DNA from: Streptomyces sp. CB00316
GTDB taxonomy: Bacteria; Actinomycetota; Actinomycetes; Streptomycetales; Streptomycetaceae
Length of the DNA stretch: 64,000 nt
Direction of reading: 5' to 3'
Assembly (NCBI RefSeq): GCF_001905595.1
Contig: NZ_LIXI01000017.1
Location: 1-64,000 of the forward strand
Each line of letters opens with the position of its first letter. The stretch's first letter is position 1. Position numbers and translations under genes: made by a program. Under the pieces are notes generated by a model. It was not told the DNA's origin. It saw nothing but the letters and a program-made list of their open reading frames with translations, and ran no database searches. Shown here one piece after another: positions 35,633 to 44,518 of the stretch.

Positions 35633-36829
35633 ATGACAGAGGCAGCGGCACCCAGTCCGGGCAGACTTCCTTCCCTGACCGCGTTACGGTTCGTCGCCGC
35701 ACTCCTGGTCTTCGTCTTCCACGCGCACTACCTGGGCATATTCGGCGATACCTCGGTGCAGAAGGCGTACACCTTCGTCACCAGCAGTGCCGGCGGGATC
35801 GGCGTCTCGTTCTTCTTCGTACTCAGCGGGTTCGTACTGACGTGGGCGGTGAAGCCGGCCGACACGATGGGCAAGTTCTGGCGCCGGCGGTTCTTCAAGA
35901 TCTTCCCGAGCCACGTCGTGGTCTGGACGATCGTCCTCGCCATGCTGTTCGTATCCGGCACCGCGATCGAGGCCGGGCCCGCCACGGCCAACCTCTTCCT
36001 GGTGAACGCCTGGGTGCCGGACATGAACAACCTCATGTTCGCGGTCAACGGGGTCACGTGGTCGCTGTCGGCGGAGATCGCCTTCTACCTGCTGTTCCCG
36101 TTCCTGATCACCGGTATCAACAGGATCCGGGCCAACCGGCTCTGGTTCTGGGCCATCGCTGTGTCGGTGTTGGCCCTGTCGGTTCCCCTGCTCTCGAAGG
36201 CCTTCCTGCCCGACGCTCCGATATTCCCCGGATACGATCAGTTCTCCTGGCCGCAGATGTGGTTCGCCTACCAGTTCCCGCTGGTGCGCTGCCTCGAGTT
36301 CATCGTCGGCATCCTCTTCGCCCGTATCGTCCTGAGCGGGCGATGGGTCCGCCTCGGCCTGGGGCCGGCCGCGCTCGGCGTCCTCGCGATGTACGTGGCG
36401 GCGCTGTGGCTGCCCCCGCTCTGGTCGTTCGCCGCGCCCTACGCGTTCCCGCTCGGGCTGCTGGTCGCGGCCGCCGCCGCCGCCGACCTCGCCGGCCGAG
36501 GAACACTGCTGACCCGTCGTCCGCTGGTCTGGTCGGGCGAGATCTCGTACGCGTTCTTCCTGATCCACCTCAACGTGCTGAACTCGGCGCAGGCGGCGCT
36601 CAAGGGACAGTGGATGGGGTACGGCGCCTTCGAACGGACGTCGTTGAGTACCCCGGTGGCGGTGCTGTTCCTGCTGGGCTGCCTGGCCGTCAGTATCGTC
36701 CTGGCCTGGCTGCTCCACCGGTGCGTCGAGATGCCGGTCACGCGGAGGTGGTCCAGCTCCCGGCCGCACCGGCCGCCGGTGCCCGCGGTCGGCACAGGTG
36801 AGGTCAAAACCACCACGACCACGGGCTGA
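35633..36829 (+). CDS. Membrane acyltransferase (OafA/YrhL, acyltransferase-3 family)
   Basis: A 398-aa integral membrane protein with about ten helices. RFVAALLVFVFHAHYLG carries the family's N-terminal catalytic His. GGIGVSFFFVLSGFVLTW and FWRRRFFKIFPSHVVVW are diagnostic of acyltransferase-3. It probably transfers an acyl group to a sugar or core hydroxyl of the product at the membrane. Substrate unknown. The ATG at 35633 begins the family-like region. The frame extends 26 codons further without similarity. Convergent with the MFS exporter over a hairpin. Confidence 0.88.
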   Translation: MTEAAAPSPGRLPSLTALRFVAALLVFVFHAHYLGIFGDTSVQKAYTFVTSSAGGIGVSFFFVLSGFVLTWAVKPADTMGKFWRRRFFKIFPSHVVVWTIVLAMLFVSGTAIEAGPATANLFLVNAWVPDMNNLMFAVNGVTWSLSAEIAFYLLFPFLITGINRIRANRLWFWAIAVSVLALSVPLLSKAFLPDAPIFPGYDQFSWPQMWFAYQFPLVRCLEFIVGILFARIVLSGRWVRLGLGPAALGVLAMYVAALWLPPLWSFAAPYAFPLGLLVAAAAAADLAGRGTLLTRRPLVWSGEISYAFFLIHLNVLNSAQAALKGQWMGYGAFERTSLSTPVAVLFLLGCLAVSIVLAWLLHRCVEMPVTRRWSSSRPHRPPVPAVGTGEVKTTTTTG

Positions 36830-36842
36830 GCCGGGTTCGGCG

Positions 36843-36879
36843 CTCCGCCCGGTACCCGATGCGGGGGTACCGGGCGGAG
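36843..36879. terminator. 15-bp hairpin between convergent genes
   Basis: Perfect arms 36843-36857 and 36865-36879, 7-nt loop, between stops at 36829 and 36887. Confidence 0.8.
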
Positions 36880-36886
36880 TACCTCA

Positions 36887-38452
36887 TCAGGATTCGGCCG
36901 CCTGGGGGCGCTCGGTGACCGGATCCAGATCGTCGGACGCTGACGGCGTCGCCGCCTTCTGACCCAGCGTCATCCACACGAGGACGAAGATGGCCGCGAT
37001 GATCACGATGCCGACGACGGCCACCATGTTCAGCCCGTCGGTGAAGGCGTTGCGGGCCGTGTCCAGCAGCGACTGGGCTTGGGCGGCCGGGAGCTTGGCG
37101 GCGGCGGAGACCGCTTCGGCCAGCGTCTGCCGGGCCTCGGCGACCGGAGAGTCGGCCATGCCGGACTGGTAGACCGCTCCGCCGACGCTGCCGAGCAGGG
37201 CGAGTCCGAGGGTCGAGCCGAGGAGGTTGCTGGTCTCCGACATCGACGCCGCCGAGCCCGCCTTCTCGGGCGGGGCCGCCCCGACGACCAGGTTGGTGCC
37301 GAGCATGAACATCGGCGCGATGCCCAACGCCACCAGCGCCACGCTCAGTGACACCAGGCCGGGGCTGCTGGTCCTGGTCACGGTGCTGAGCACGATCAGG
37401 CCGATGAAGCACAGCGTGAGCCCGCCGAGAATCGCGGTGCGCGGTTGGATCCGCCGGACGATCACCGGTGTGACCAGGACTCCGACGGCGATGGCCACGC
37501 CGGTCGGGGCCTGCCACAGCCCGGCCTCGGTCGGCTCCAGCCCGAGCACGCTCTGGATGAACTGGCTGGTCAGCAGGCCCATCCCGGCCAGTGTTCCCGA
37601 GGCGAGCAGCATGGCCAGCAGGGAGCTGCTGAACCTGATGTTGCGGAACAGCCGCAGGTCGAGCAGCGGGTTGGGCAGGCGCAGCTGTCGACGGGTGAAC
37701 ACGACACCGAACGCGACGCCGACGCCGACGGCCACGTACGCCCCCACCGGGGAGCTGGTGTCACCGGCGGCCAGCTGCTTGATGCCGTAGACCACCGGCA
37801 GGACCGCGGCCAGCGACCACACCACGCTGACCAGGTCGAGGCGCTTGGCATCGGCGTCGCGGTACTCGGGCAGCAGGATCGGACCGGCGATCAGCAGGAG
37901 CAGCATGACCGGGATGCTGATCAGGAACACCGAGCCCCACCAGAAGTGCTGCAGCAGGACCCCGCCGATGACCGGGCCCAGGGCGGCACCGCCGAAATTG
38001 CAGAACGCCCACAGCGAGATGGCTGTGCCCATCTGCCTGGGGTTGCGGAACATATTGCTGATCAGGGCGAGCGTCGACGGCGACAGCGTGGCGGCGGCGA
38101 TGCCCAGCAGGGCACGGGCGATGATCAACATCAGCGGGCTGGTTGAGAACGCCGCGAGCAGCGAGGCGGCGGAAAAGGCGCTCGCACCGATCATAAGGAG
38201 CTTGCGACGGCCGATCCGGTCACCGAGAGTACCCATGGTGATCAGAAGGCCGGCGAGCATGAAGCCGTAGATGTCGGTGATCCACAGCTGTTGAGTGCCG
38301 GTCGCGCCCAAGTCGGCGCTCAGATGGGGCAGTGCCAGGAACAGGACACCGATATCGAAGGCGACGAGCAGCGTGGGCAAGGCCAGCGCGGCCAGGCCCA
38401 GCCACTGCCGGCGCCCGGCCAACGGGGCCGCGTCCTGAGTCGTGTCACTCAT
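36887..38452 (-). CDS. MFS drug exporter (DHA2/EmrB type, SgcB-like)
   Basis: A 521-aa transporter with about 14 membrane helices. Motif A-like GTLGDRIGRRKLLMIGA between helices 2 and 3, ALLGIAAATLSPSTLALI (motif B region) and ALGPVIGGVLLQHF (motif C, the antiporter signature) point to proton-coupled drug efflux. The likely role is self-resistance by exporting the enediyne, as proposed for SgcB. The N-terminal SDTTQD region is cytosolic. No cluster operator was found upstream, so control may differ from that of the biosynthetic genes. Confidence 0.92.
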   Translation of the reverse strand: MSDTTQDAAPLAGRRQWLGLAALALPTLLVAFDIGVLFLALPHLSADLGATGTQQLWITDIYGFMLAGLLITMGTLGDRIGRRKLLMIGASAFSAASLLAAFSTSPLMLIIARALLGIAAATLSPSTLALISNMFRNPRQMGTAISLWAFCNFGGAALGPVIGGVLLQHFWWGSVFLISIPVMLLLLIAGPILLPEYRDADAKRLDLVSVVWSLAAVLPVVYGIKQLAAGDTSSPVGAYVAVGVGVAFGVVFTRRQLRLPNPLLDLRLFRNIRFSSSLLAMLLASGTLAGMGLLTSQFIQSVLGLEPTEAGLWQAPTGVAIAVGVLVTPVIVRRIQPRTAILGGLTLCFIGLIVLSTVTRTSSPGLVSLSVALVALGIAPMFMLGTNLVVGAAPPEKAGSAASMSETSNLLGSTLGLALLGSVGGAVYQSGMADSPVAEARQTLAEAVSAAAKLPAAQAQSLLDTARNAFTDGLNMVAVVGIVIIAAIFVLVWMTLGQKAATPSASDDLDPVTERPQAAES

Positions 38453-39353
38453 GAGGATCCTCTCTCGTTCACCACCGCGGGCGGCACCCGCGCATGGCGC
38501 CGTTACGCGGTAGTCGGAGCAGGCTTTGAGAATCCGACACGTGAGCCGTACGCAGTCGCGGACAGCTCGGGTTGAGCGGGAGCGATCATGCCGCAGGCCC
38601 GCCGGCCTCGCGGTGAAGTGCGGCGCGGCGCCCTGAACTGCGCTGCAGCCCCCTCCGGCGCCACCCCGCAGAAGTCTGCGGAGAGGGTTGGCTCAAGGGC
38701 ACCGGGGCGCCGGAACGCAAGCCGCAGGCGCAACCCGGGCCCCGGCCGGTGTTCCCCGGCGCAGGTGCTCGGACGCAGGCGGTCTGGCATGGACACGGGC
38801 GGACTTTTCGGCACGGGCCCATCCTGCTGGTTCACCCCCTCGCATACGCCGCGGTCACCACCGTGGCGGGACGGGCGAGTGCGGCGGGCCGATCGAGCCC
38901 GTCCTGCGCCGTCGGCCGGCGCGGTCAGGAACCTTCGGCGCACAGGCCGGCCGGACAGCGCGTCCCCGGCGCCGGTGCGCAGCCGGTCGGCATTCGCCGG
39001 CCCCGGCGCACCCCGCGCCGTCAAGGGGCGCCGCCCCGGGGGCCGGCATGGCCACAGCCGTCGTTGCCCGCGCCGGTCAGGCGCAGGTGCCCGGTCAGCG
39101 GGACGGCGAGCCCGGAGCGGTCGGCGAGGCGAACGAGCGGGACGAGCACACCGCCGGCCAGGGGGGCAAGGACCACTTCACCGAAGGCTGCCCGCACTCC
39201 GCAGGAGCCGCGAGACGGTGCCCTGACGAGATGCCCTGCCGACCGTGCGCCGGTGGTCCCGGAACACGTCCGTCACCGCAGACCGCAAGGCATCTCCTCG
39301 TACGGGGTGCGGCCGACAGCCCTCATCGGCCGGTGGACGCGGACTCAGGCCCC
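38453..39353. other. Spacer upstream of the exporter
   Basis: About 0.9 kb in which I recognise no gene, operator or repeat. Frames on both strands look like chance or heavily decayed sequence. Confidence 0.5.
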
Positions 39354-40115
39354 CTACTGCCGGATCGCCCCGGTCGCCGGGTCGAACCGCCCGGCGTGCG
39401 GGTTATCACCGCTCCGGCGTGCCGTGAACTCCAGGTACGCCTGCGCGAGCAGCAGGTGGACGATCCACACGCCCCAGCTGGTGGCCTCGATCAGGACCTG
39501 GATGTTCACCTGCAGGCCCCAGTTCAGCATCATCCAGGCGACGATGCGCCCGTAGGTCGTGAACAGCGCGAGCGAGAAGCTGTAGACCATCCAGCGGCGG
39601 TGCTCGGCGTAGCGGCCCTGACGGGCCTTGCGCCAGGCGTACAGCGTCGTACCCAGCCACAGGACCGCACCGAAGGCGAGGCCGGTACTGCCTTGGTTGG
39701 CGCGGTGCGGCACCAGCACGAACAGCACAATGAGCGTCGTCGGGATCACCGCGCCGAACACGTACAACCGGCCGACCATGCGGTGGACCCTGGGGCGCGT
39801 ACGGCGCAGACGGGGCCAGGCCTGGAGCATCATCGCCACCAAGGCCAGGTTGCCGGTGACCACGTGGGCGACCAGGAACGCGAAATGCGGCTGGAAGCCC
39901 GGGTCGAGCTGGCTCCGGGAGACGTCGGGATCCGTGGCGAAGTAGTGAGGGAAGGAGTAGAGCAGGTTGAACAGCACAGCCCCGCCCACGACGGCGAACC
40001 AGGGGTAGTACCTCTTCCACCAAGGCCGCTCCCCGGGTGCCGCGGGCCGCTGGTCGATGTCAGGTTCCTCCGCAGGGGTCATCTGGAGGCCTGTCTGTCG
40101 TCTGTTCTGAGACAT
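39354..40115 (-). CDS. DUF2306 membrane protein
   Basis: A 253-aa protein with seven or so helices. WFAVVGGAVLFNLLYSFPHY, the FLVAHVVTGNLALVAM segment, HRMVGRLYVFG and EHRRWMVYSFSLALFTTYGR carry the conserved His/Arg residues of DUF2306, which resembles haem-binding membrane proteins. Function unknown, possibly redox or transport. ATG 40115 is preceded by GAGG at a good distance. An exact operator lies 67 nt upstream, so it belongs to the pathway regulon. Divergent from the FAD monooxygenase. Confidence 0.8.
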   Translation of the reverse strand: MSQNRRQTGLQMTPAEEPDIDQRPAAPGERPWWKRYYPWFAVVGGAVLFNLLYSFPHYFATDPDVSRSQLDPGFQPHFAFLVAHVVTGNLALVAMMLQAWPRLRRTRPRVHRMVGRLYVFGAVIPTTLIVLFVLVPHRANQGSTGLAFGAVLWLGTTLYAWRKARQGRYAEHRRWMVYSFSLALFTTYGRIVAWMMLNWGLQVNIQVLIEATSWGVWIVHLLLAQAYLEFTARRSGDNPHAGRFDPATGAIRQ

Positions 40116-40182
40116 GCCTGTCCTCGGCTCTCTCACGGCTGGGGTGCAACGCAGCTAGAGCATCGGACCCGAGGGCCCCGGC

Positions 40183-40200
40183 GGGCATCTTCGTAAGTGC
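40183..40200 (-). promoter_or_regulatory. GCA-N7-AGATG element, DUF2306 gene
   Basis: Reads GCACTTACGAAGATGCCC, ending 67 nt before the ATG. Exact core. Confidence 0.75.
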
Positions 40201-40359
40201 TGTGTTATGAGGTCCCCAGGCACGCCGGTGCCCGTTCACCGGCACCGGTGCCCGCAGCGAACTCCAGCGGGACACCCCGGTCACAGAGGCCTCACACCTG
40301 AGCCCACCGCCCACGCGTTCGGGACACGCACACCGGCCGGCACCGGCACCCACCGGCCC

Positions 40360-40377
40360 GCAATCCAGGAGATGCCC
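40360..40377 (+). promoter_or_regulatory. GCA-N7-AGATG element, FAD monooxygenase
   Basis: Reads GCAATCCAGGAGATGCCC, ending 248 nt before the ATG. Exact core. Confidence 0.7.
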
Positions 40378-40625
40378 GGCCCCGGCCCCGGACCACATCG
40401 TGAAGCCATGGGCGACGCCGGGCGAACGTCGTCCTGGCCGGCCACGGCGCGGAACGGCCGGACGGCGGCAACCGGGTGCCACCCGTGCCGACCGGCGTGA
40501 CCAGCCGGTTCGCCGACCGCCCGGGGGGCGGTCGGCACGCTGACCCCCGGGGACCTGGCGACCCCGGAAACCCCAGAACCACAGACTCCCAACATCCCCA
40601 GCACGATCCCCAGGAGGTGGGCAAG

Positions 40626-42113
40626 ATGCCCCAGGAAACACCCCGGTCGGCGGCCGATGGCGACCCGACCCGCGCCGTCGTGCTGGGCGGCAGCATCGCC
40701 GGGCTGTTCGCCGCCCGTGTGCTCGCCGAGGCCTACGACGAGGTCCTGGTCGTCGACCGGGACACGGTCACCGGAGTCGACGGCCCACGCCGCGGACGCC
40801 CCCAGGGCAAGCACATCAACGCCATGCACGTGCGCGGCCGGGTGGTGATGGAGGAGCTCTACCCCGGCATCACCGACCAGCTCATCGCCGACGGCACCCC
40901 GATCGGCGACTACTCCGGCTCGGTCCGCTGGTACTTCCGCGGCCGCCCCGTCAAGCGCGCCGACATCGGCTACATCGCGGTGCCGGCTTCGGCGCCGCTG
41001 ATGGAGCGCCGGATCCGCGAACGCACGGCCGAGCTGGCGAACGTCCGGTTCGTCGAGCGCTGCGACATCCTGGGCCTGACCGTCACCGCCGACCACGCAC
41101 AGGTGACGGGGGTCAAGGTCCAAAGGAGCGGCGCACCCGGCGAGACGATCACGGCCGACCTGGTGGTCGACGCCACCGGGCGCGGCTCGCGCACCCCGGT
41201 GTGGCTCGAGGAGATGGGCTACCCGCGCGTCGAGGAGGAGCGGACCAACATCGGGCTGGGCTACGTCACCCAGAACTACAAGATGAAGGCCGACCCCTAC
41301 GACGGCGACCTCGCGATCATCGCTGTCGCCTCCCCCGAGGTCCCGCGCGGCGTCATCTTCACCAAGACCGAGGGCGACACGACCCTGATGACCGTCTACG
41401 GCATCCTCGGCGACCACCCGCCGACAGACCAGCAGGGGCTGTACGAGTTCGTCAAGCGCCTGCCGGTCCCGGACATCCACGAGGCGCTGAAGCACGCCGA
41501 GCCGCTGGACGATCCGGTCGCCTTCCGGTTCCCCACCACACAGCGCCGCCGGTACGAGCGGATGGGCCGGTTCCCGGCCGGCCTGCTGGTCATCGGTGAC
41601 GCGGTGTCCTGCTTCAACCCGGTCTACGCACAGGGCATGACGGTCGCGGCGCTGTCCGCCCTCACCCTGCGCCGCCACCTGCACTCCGGTGCCACGCCGG
41701 ACGCGCGGCAGTACTTCCGCGACCTGGCACGCGACGTCATCGACCCGCCGTGGGAGATGACGCGCACCGTCGACCTGGGCTTCGACGGCGTCGAAGGCAA
41801 ACGGGACCTCAAACTGCGCATAGGCCAGCGCTACCTGGCGATGGTCCAGGTAGCGGCGACCCGGGACCGCTCGGTGACCCGCGGCTACATGCGCGCCGCC
41901 GGGATGCTCGACCGGCCGGAGCAGCTGATGCGCCCCGGCATGATCCTCCGGGTCCTGCTGAACGCGCTGCGCGGCCCGGCCGGGCCGGCCGCCGTGCCCC
42001 CGGCCGTGGCCGAAGCCCCCCGACCCGGCCGGCACCCCGCCGACCGGGTCCCGGCGACCGGATCCGCTGAGCAGACCCCGGCCCCGACAAGCAATGAGAA
42101 CAAGAGCCCGTGA
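40626..42113 (+). CDS. FAD-dependent monooxygenase (aromatic hydroxylase type)
   Basis: A 495-aa single-component flavoprotein. The dinucleotide fingerprint is slightly unusual (AVVLGGSIAGLFAARVL). It is followed by VVDRD, the ADLVVDATGRGSRTPVWLEE segment (DG-type motif region) and the GD motif in LLVIGDAVSCFNPVYAQGM that contacts FAD. No WxWxIP motif, so not a classical tryptophan-type halogenase. The last ~45 residues are a Pro/Ala-rich tail. AGGAGGTG precedes the ATG. It could hydroxylate or epoxidise the core or an aromatic unit. A broken paralogue lies at 33610-33855. Confidence 0.87.
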   Translation: MPQETPRSAADGDPTRAVVLGGSIAGLFAARVLAEAYDEVLVVDRDTVTGVDGPRRGRPQGKHINAMHVRGRVVMEELYPGITDQLIADGTPIGDYSGSVRWYFRGRPVKRADIGYIAVPASAPLMERRIRERTAELANVRFVERCDILGLTVTADHAQVTGVKVQRSGAPGETITADLVVDATGRGSRTPVWLEEMGYPRVEEERTNIGLGYVTQNYKMKADPYDGDLAIIAVASPEVPRGVIFTKTEGDTTLMTVYGILGDHPPTDQQGLYEFVKRLPVPDIHEALKHAEPLDDPVAFRFPTTQRRRYERMGRFPAGLLVIGDAVSCFNPVYAQGMTVAALSALTLRRHLHSGATPDARQYFRDLARDVIDPPWEMTRTVDLGFDGVEGKRDLKLRIGQRYLAMVQVAATRDRSVTRGYMRAAGMLDRPEQLMRPGMILRVLLNALRGPAGPAAVPPAVAEAPRPGRHPADRVPATGSAEQTPAPTSNENKSP

Positions 42114-42737
42114 CCCCGATGAGGACCGGGACACCGCCGGACGCGGCATCGGCCGTGTACGCCAGGGCTCTTCGCGGCCATGGCGCGCCGCATGACGCCG
42201 CCGTAGGCCAAAGGGTCGACACCCCGCGCCCACCTCGCCGGACACCGGCGCGGCCGGGCCCGCGGCCTGCCCGGCGACGGCAGGGACCCCTTCACGGCGA
42301 ACAGCAACGACGCGTGGCAGTGGCGGAGACCGTGGATACGCGGGCACCTGACCGGGCCGTACTCCTCGGCGGCCGGCCCGGCCGCGGGCACCGGCCGCAG
42401 CCACCGGAAGGCACCGGGGTCCCACTCGCCGCCCTCGGGGCCGCCGAGGTCCCGCCTCACCCCCGGGGACCGGCTCCCGATGCCGAGGACCCCGCGGACG
42501 GCGCTGACCTGCCCGGCCTCACCGCGCAGCCCGTGCCGCCATGATGCCCCTCGCACCCGGCCGGTGCCGGCGTCGTCCGTCAGAGACCCGTCCGCCGGGC
42601 TGCGCGCGACCCCGCGCGTCGCTCGTCGACCGGCTGCCGCTCCCGCGGGCGCGACGAGAGGGCAGTTCAGGAGATGCTTCCCGGGCGCCACGGCTGCGAA
42701 AGTCGAACCCGAGCGTGTCAGGACTCGAGGAGGGGCG
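42114..42737. other. Spacer with possible integrase scrap
   Basis: No intact gene. On the minus strand near 42290-42365 one frame reads GPVRCPRIHGLRHCHASLLF, resembling the HxLRHTHAS box of tyrosine recombinases. Weak. The operator at 42662-42679 lies at the right end. Confidence 0.4.
42662..42679 (+). promoter_or_regulatory. GCA-N7-AGATG element, remnant / carrier protein operon
   Basis: Reads GCAGTTCAGGAGATGCTT, 58 nt before the ATG of the decayed monooxygenase. It may now drive the carrier protein and PhyH genes. Confidence 0.65.
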
Positions 42738-43120
42738 ATGGAGAAGGCCACCACGTTGCCCCGAACCGAGCTGCCGAGCCGCGGCTGATCCCGGCCCGCC
42801 GGCGGGGCCGACGCGCAGTCGGCGCAGGACCGGTGACGGCTCGGCACCGAGGTTCTCGAATCGCTGTGCGGACCGGGTCCGCCGCGGACACGGGCGCCGA
42901 AACGTGCCCGGGGCACCGCCCCGCCTCGGCGCGCGGTGTCCGGGCACGGAGGAAGCCGCCGACCTGCCGGCCGGTGCCGGCGGTGGCACGTCGTTGCACC
43001 CCGATGTGCCGGTCCAGCGGATCGAGCGGGACACCAAGGCGCCGAAACAGCACGCGATCATGCACCGGACACGAACCTCGAACTGTACGGGCGGGTGGCC
43101 TGCGGGCACGCCCCCAACAC
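42738..43120 (+). pseudogene. Remnant of a class D flavin monooxygenase
   Basis: ATG 42738, with GAGGAGG upstream, begins MEKATTLPRTELPSR and then stops. The C-terminal end reappears at about 42960-43120 in two frames: HPDVPVQRIERDTKAPKQH, then DTNLELYGRVACGHAPNTHH. These match HVPIQRIERDVQTLNLH and NTNLELYGRIMCGLAPNTQY of the intact protein at 32296-33486. The central ~300 codons are deleted. The last frame runs without a stop into the carrier-protein gene. Confidence 0.7.
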
Positions 43121-43154
43121 CCACCACCTCTCAAACGCAGTGAGGAGCAGTGAC

Positions 43155-43409
43155 ATGACCACTCCGCAGCCGTCGGCCACCGCGGACATCGCCCAGCGGG
43201 TCGCCGCCATCTGGGCCGAAGTCCTGGGCCCGGGATCCGATCGGCCCGGTGCCACGTTCGTCGAACTCAACGGACAGTCCATCGCCGCCGTGCGGATTGC
43301 CGCGGGGGTCGAGGAGCAACTGGGCATCACGCTCGACATCGGCGACCTGTTCGAGGACCCGGACCTGGAGACCCTCACCCGGGGCATAGTGGCCCGCATC
43401 GAGGGGTGA
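43155..43409 (+). CDS. Free-standing peptidyl/acyl carrier protein
   Basis: An 84-aa carrier protein (SATADIAQRVAAIWAEVLGP start). The phosphopantetheine attachment site is FVELNGQSIAAV, where the usual L-G-G-H/D-S is L-N-G-Q-S but the serine is kept. GAGGAG precedes the ATG at 43155. The PhyH oxygenase follows after 5 nt, so the pair is co-translated. It may hold the substrate while the oxygenase acts. It is separate from the carrier domain fused to the NRPS at 57635-60793. Confidence 0.85.
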   Translation: MTTPQPSATADIAQRVAAIWAEVLGPGSDRPGATFVELNGQSIAAVRIAAGVEEQLGITLDIGDLFEDPDLETLTRGIVARIEG

Positions 43410-43414
43410 GCGGT

Positions 43415-44296
43415 ATGGCCGAACTGACCCACCTCAACCCCGCCACCCCGCTCGACGAAGTCGTCGAGATCCTGGAACGCGACGGAGCGGTGATCATCGA
43501 GAACTTCGTCGATTCCGATACGCTCGCCGCGCTCCGGGCGGACCTCCAACCGGGCCTCGAGGCGGCCGGCTACAGCGAGAGCGGCTACGACGGGAAGAAG
43601 ACCAAGCGGCTGTCCAGCCTGTTCCAGCGGTCGCCGCGCCAGATGACCAGCGTGGTCCTCCAACCCCAGTTCCTCGGCGCGGCCCGGCGCCTGCTGCAGC
43701 GGACCACGCACATGTGGATCGGCAAGCTCCGGATGGAGGTCACGCCGAGCATCCAGATCAGCTTCACCCAGGCGATAAGAATCGATCCGGGCCAGGGCCG
43801 GCAGCCGTTGCACCGCGACGACGCGATGCATCTGTGGCGGCACCCGGGGCCACCGTGCCGGCTCCAGCTGATGCTGGCGATGACCGACTTCACCAGCGCC
43901 AACGGCGCGACCCTGGTCATCCCCGGCAGTCACCACTGGGACGACGAGCGGGCTCCCGCCTACGCCGAGGCGGTTCCGGCGGTCATGCCCGCCGGCTCCG
44001 CCCTGCTCTGGCCGGGCGGGGTGTACCACGGCGGCGGAGCCAACACCACGGACTCGCCGCGCTACAGCCTCTCCGTCGCGCTCGACCTGGGCAACCTGCG
44101 GCAGGAGGAGAACCAGTACCTCGCCGTCTCCCGGAAGACCGTACTGACCCTTCCGGAGGAGGTGCGGAGGCTGCTGGGCTGGGACCGCTGCCCGCCCGGC
44201 CTCGGCCAGGTCGAGACGCAGGACCCGCACCTGCTGCTGGAAAAGACGCCGCAGGAGCTCGCCACCAGGCCACGCGGCGCCAATCCGCTGATGTAG
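43415..44296 (+). CDS. PhyH-type Fe(II)/2-oxoglutarate dioxygenase
   Basis: A 293-aa phytanoyl-CoA dioxygenase-family protein. The iron-binding HxD motif is in PLHRDDAMHLWR (about residue 133). The distal His is in GGVYHGGGANTTDSPRYSLSV, followed by the Arg that binds 2-oxoglutarate. FLVIPGSHH-like TLVIPGSHHWDDE is typical. It could hydroxylate a substrate on the carrier protein encoded just upstream. ATG 43415 has GAGGGG eight bases before it. A GTG at 43406 overlaps the carrier stop but lacks spacing. Confidence 0.88.
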   Translation: MAELTHLNPATPLDEVVEILERDGAVIIENFVDSDTLAALRADLQPGLEAAGYSESGYDGKKTKRLSSLFQRSPRQMTSVVLQPQFLGAARRLLQRTTHMWIGKLRMEVTPSIQISFTQAIRIDPGQGRQPLHRDDAMHLWRHPGPPCRLQLMLAMTDFTSANGATLVIPGSHHWDDERAPAYAEAVPAVMPAGSALLWPGGVYHGGGANTTDSPRYSLSVALDLGNLRQEENQYLAVSRKTVLTLPEEVRRLLGWDRCPPGLGQVETQDPHLLLEKTPQELATRPRGANPLM

Positions 44297-44309
44297 CGGT
44301 CGTGAGCGA

Positions 44310-44353
44310 AAGCAGCCGGTGCGCCGTCGCGGAAGCGGGCGCACCGGCTGCTT
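44310..44353. terminator. 16-bp hairpin between convergent genes
   Basis: Perfect arms 44310-44325 and 44338-44353, 12-nt loop, 13 nt after the PhyH stop. Confidence 0.8.
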
Positions 44354-44518
44354 CCGTCTGCCGGGCGGCGCGAGTGCAACTCCCCGACACAGCCGCCAGC
44401 GGGCGGCCCGCTCCAGCGCGGCGGCCAGGGCATCACAACGCCGCTCGTGCCGCGGCAGCCGCGTCCCCTCGCGGCGTCCCATGACACCGCACCAGCGCAA
44501 GGGGGACCTGCCGCCCGC

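Larger units (their letters stand above)
40116..40625. other. Divergent promoter region
   Basis: Spacer between divergent genes with two oppositely oriented operators (40183-40200 and 40360-40377). No gene. Confidence 0.65.

Noticed and set aside
40626..42113. Flavin-dependent halogenase (SgcC3-like)
   Set aside because: No WxWxIP motif and no halogenase-type substrate lysine region seen. It fits better as an aromatic-hydroxylase-type monooxygenase.
42114..42400. Decayed SAM-methyltransferase
   Set aside because: Fragments such as VYAR and AHLAG are suggestive but no motif I survives. Not enough to call.
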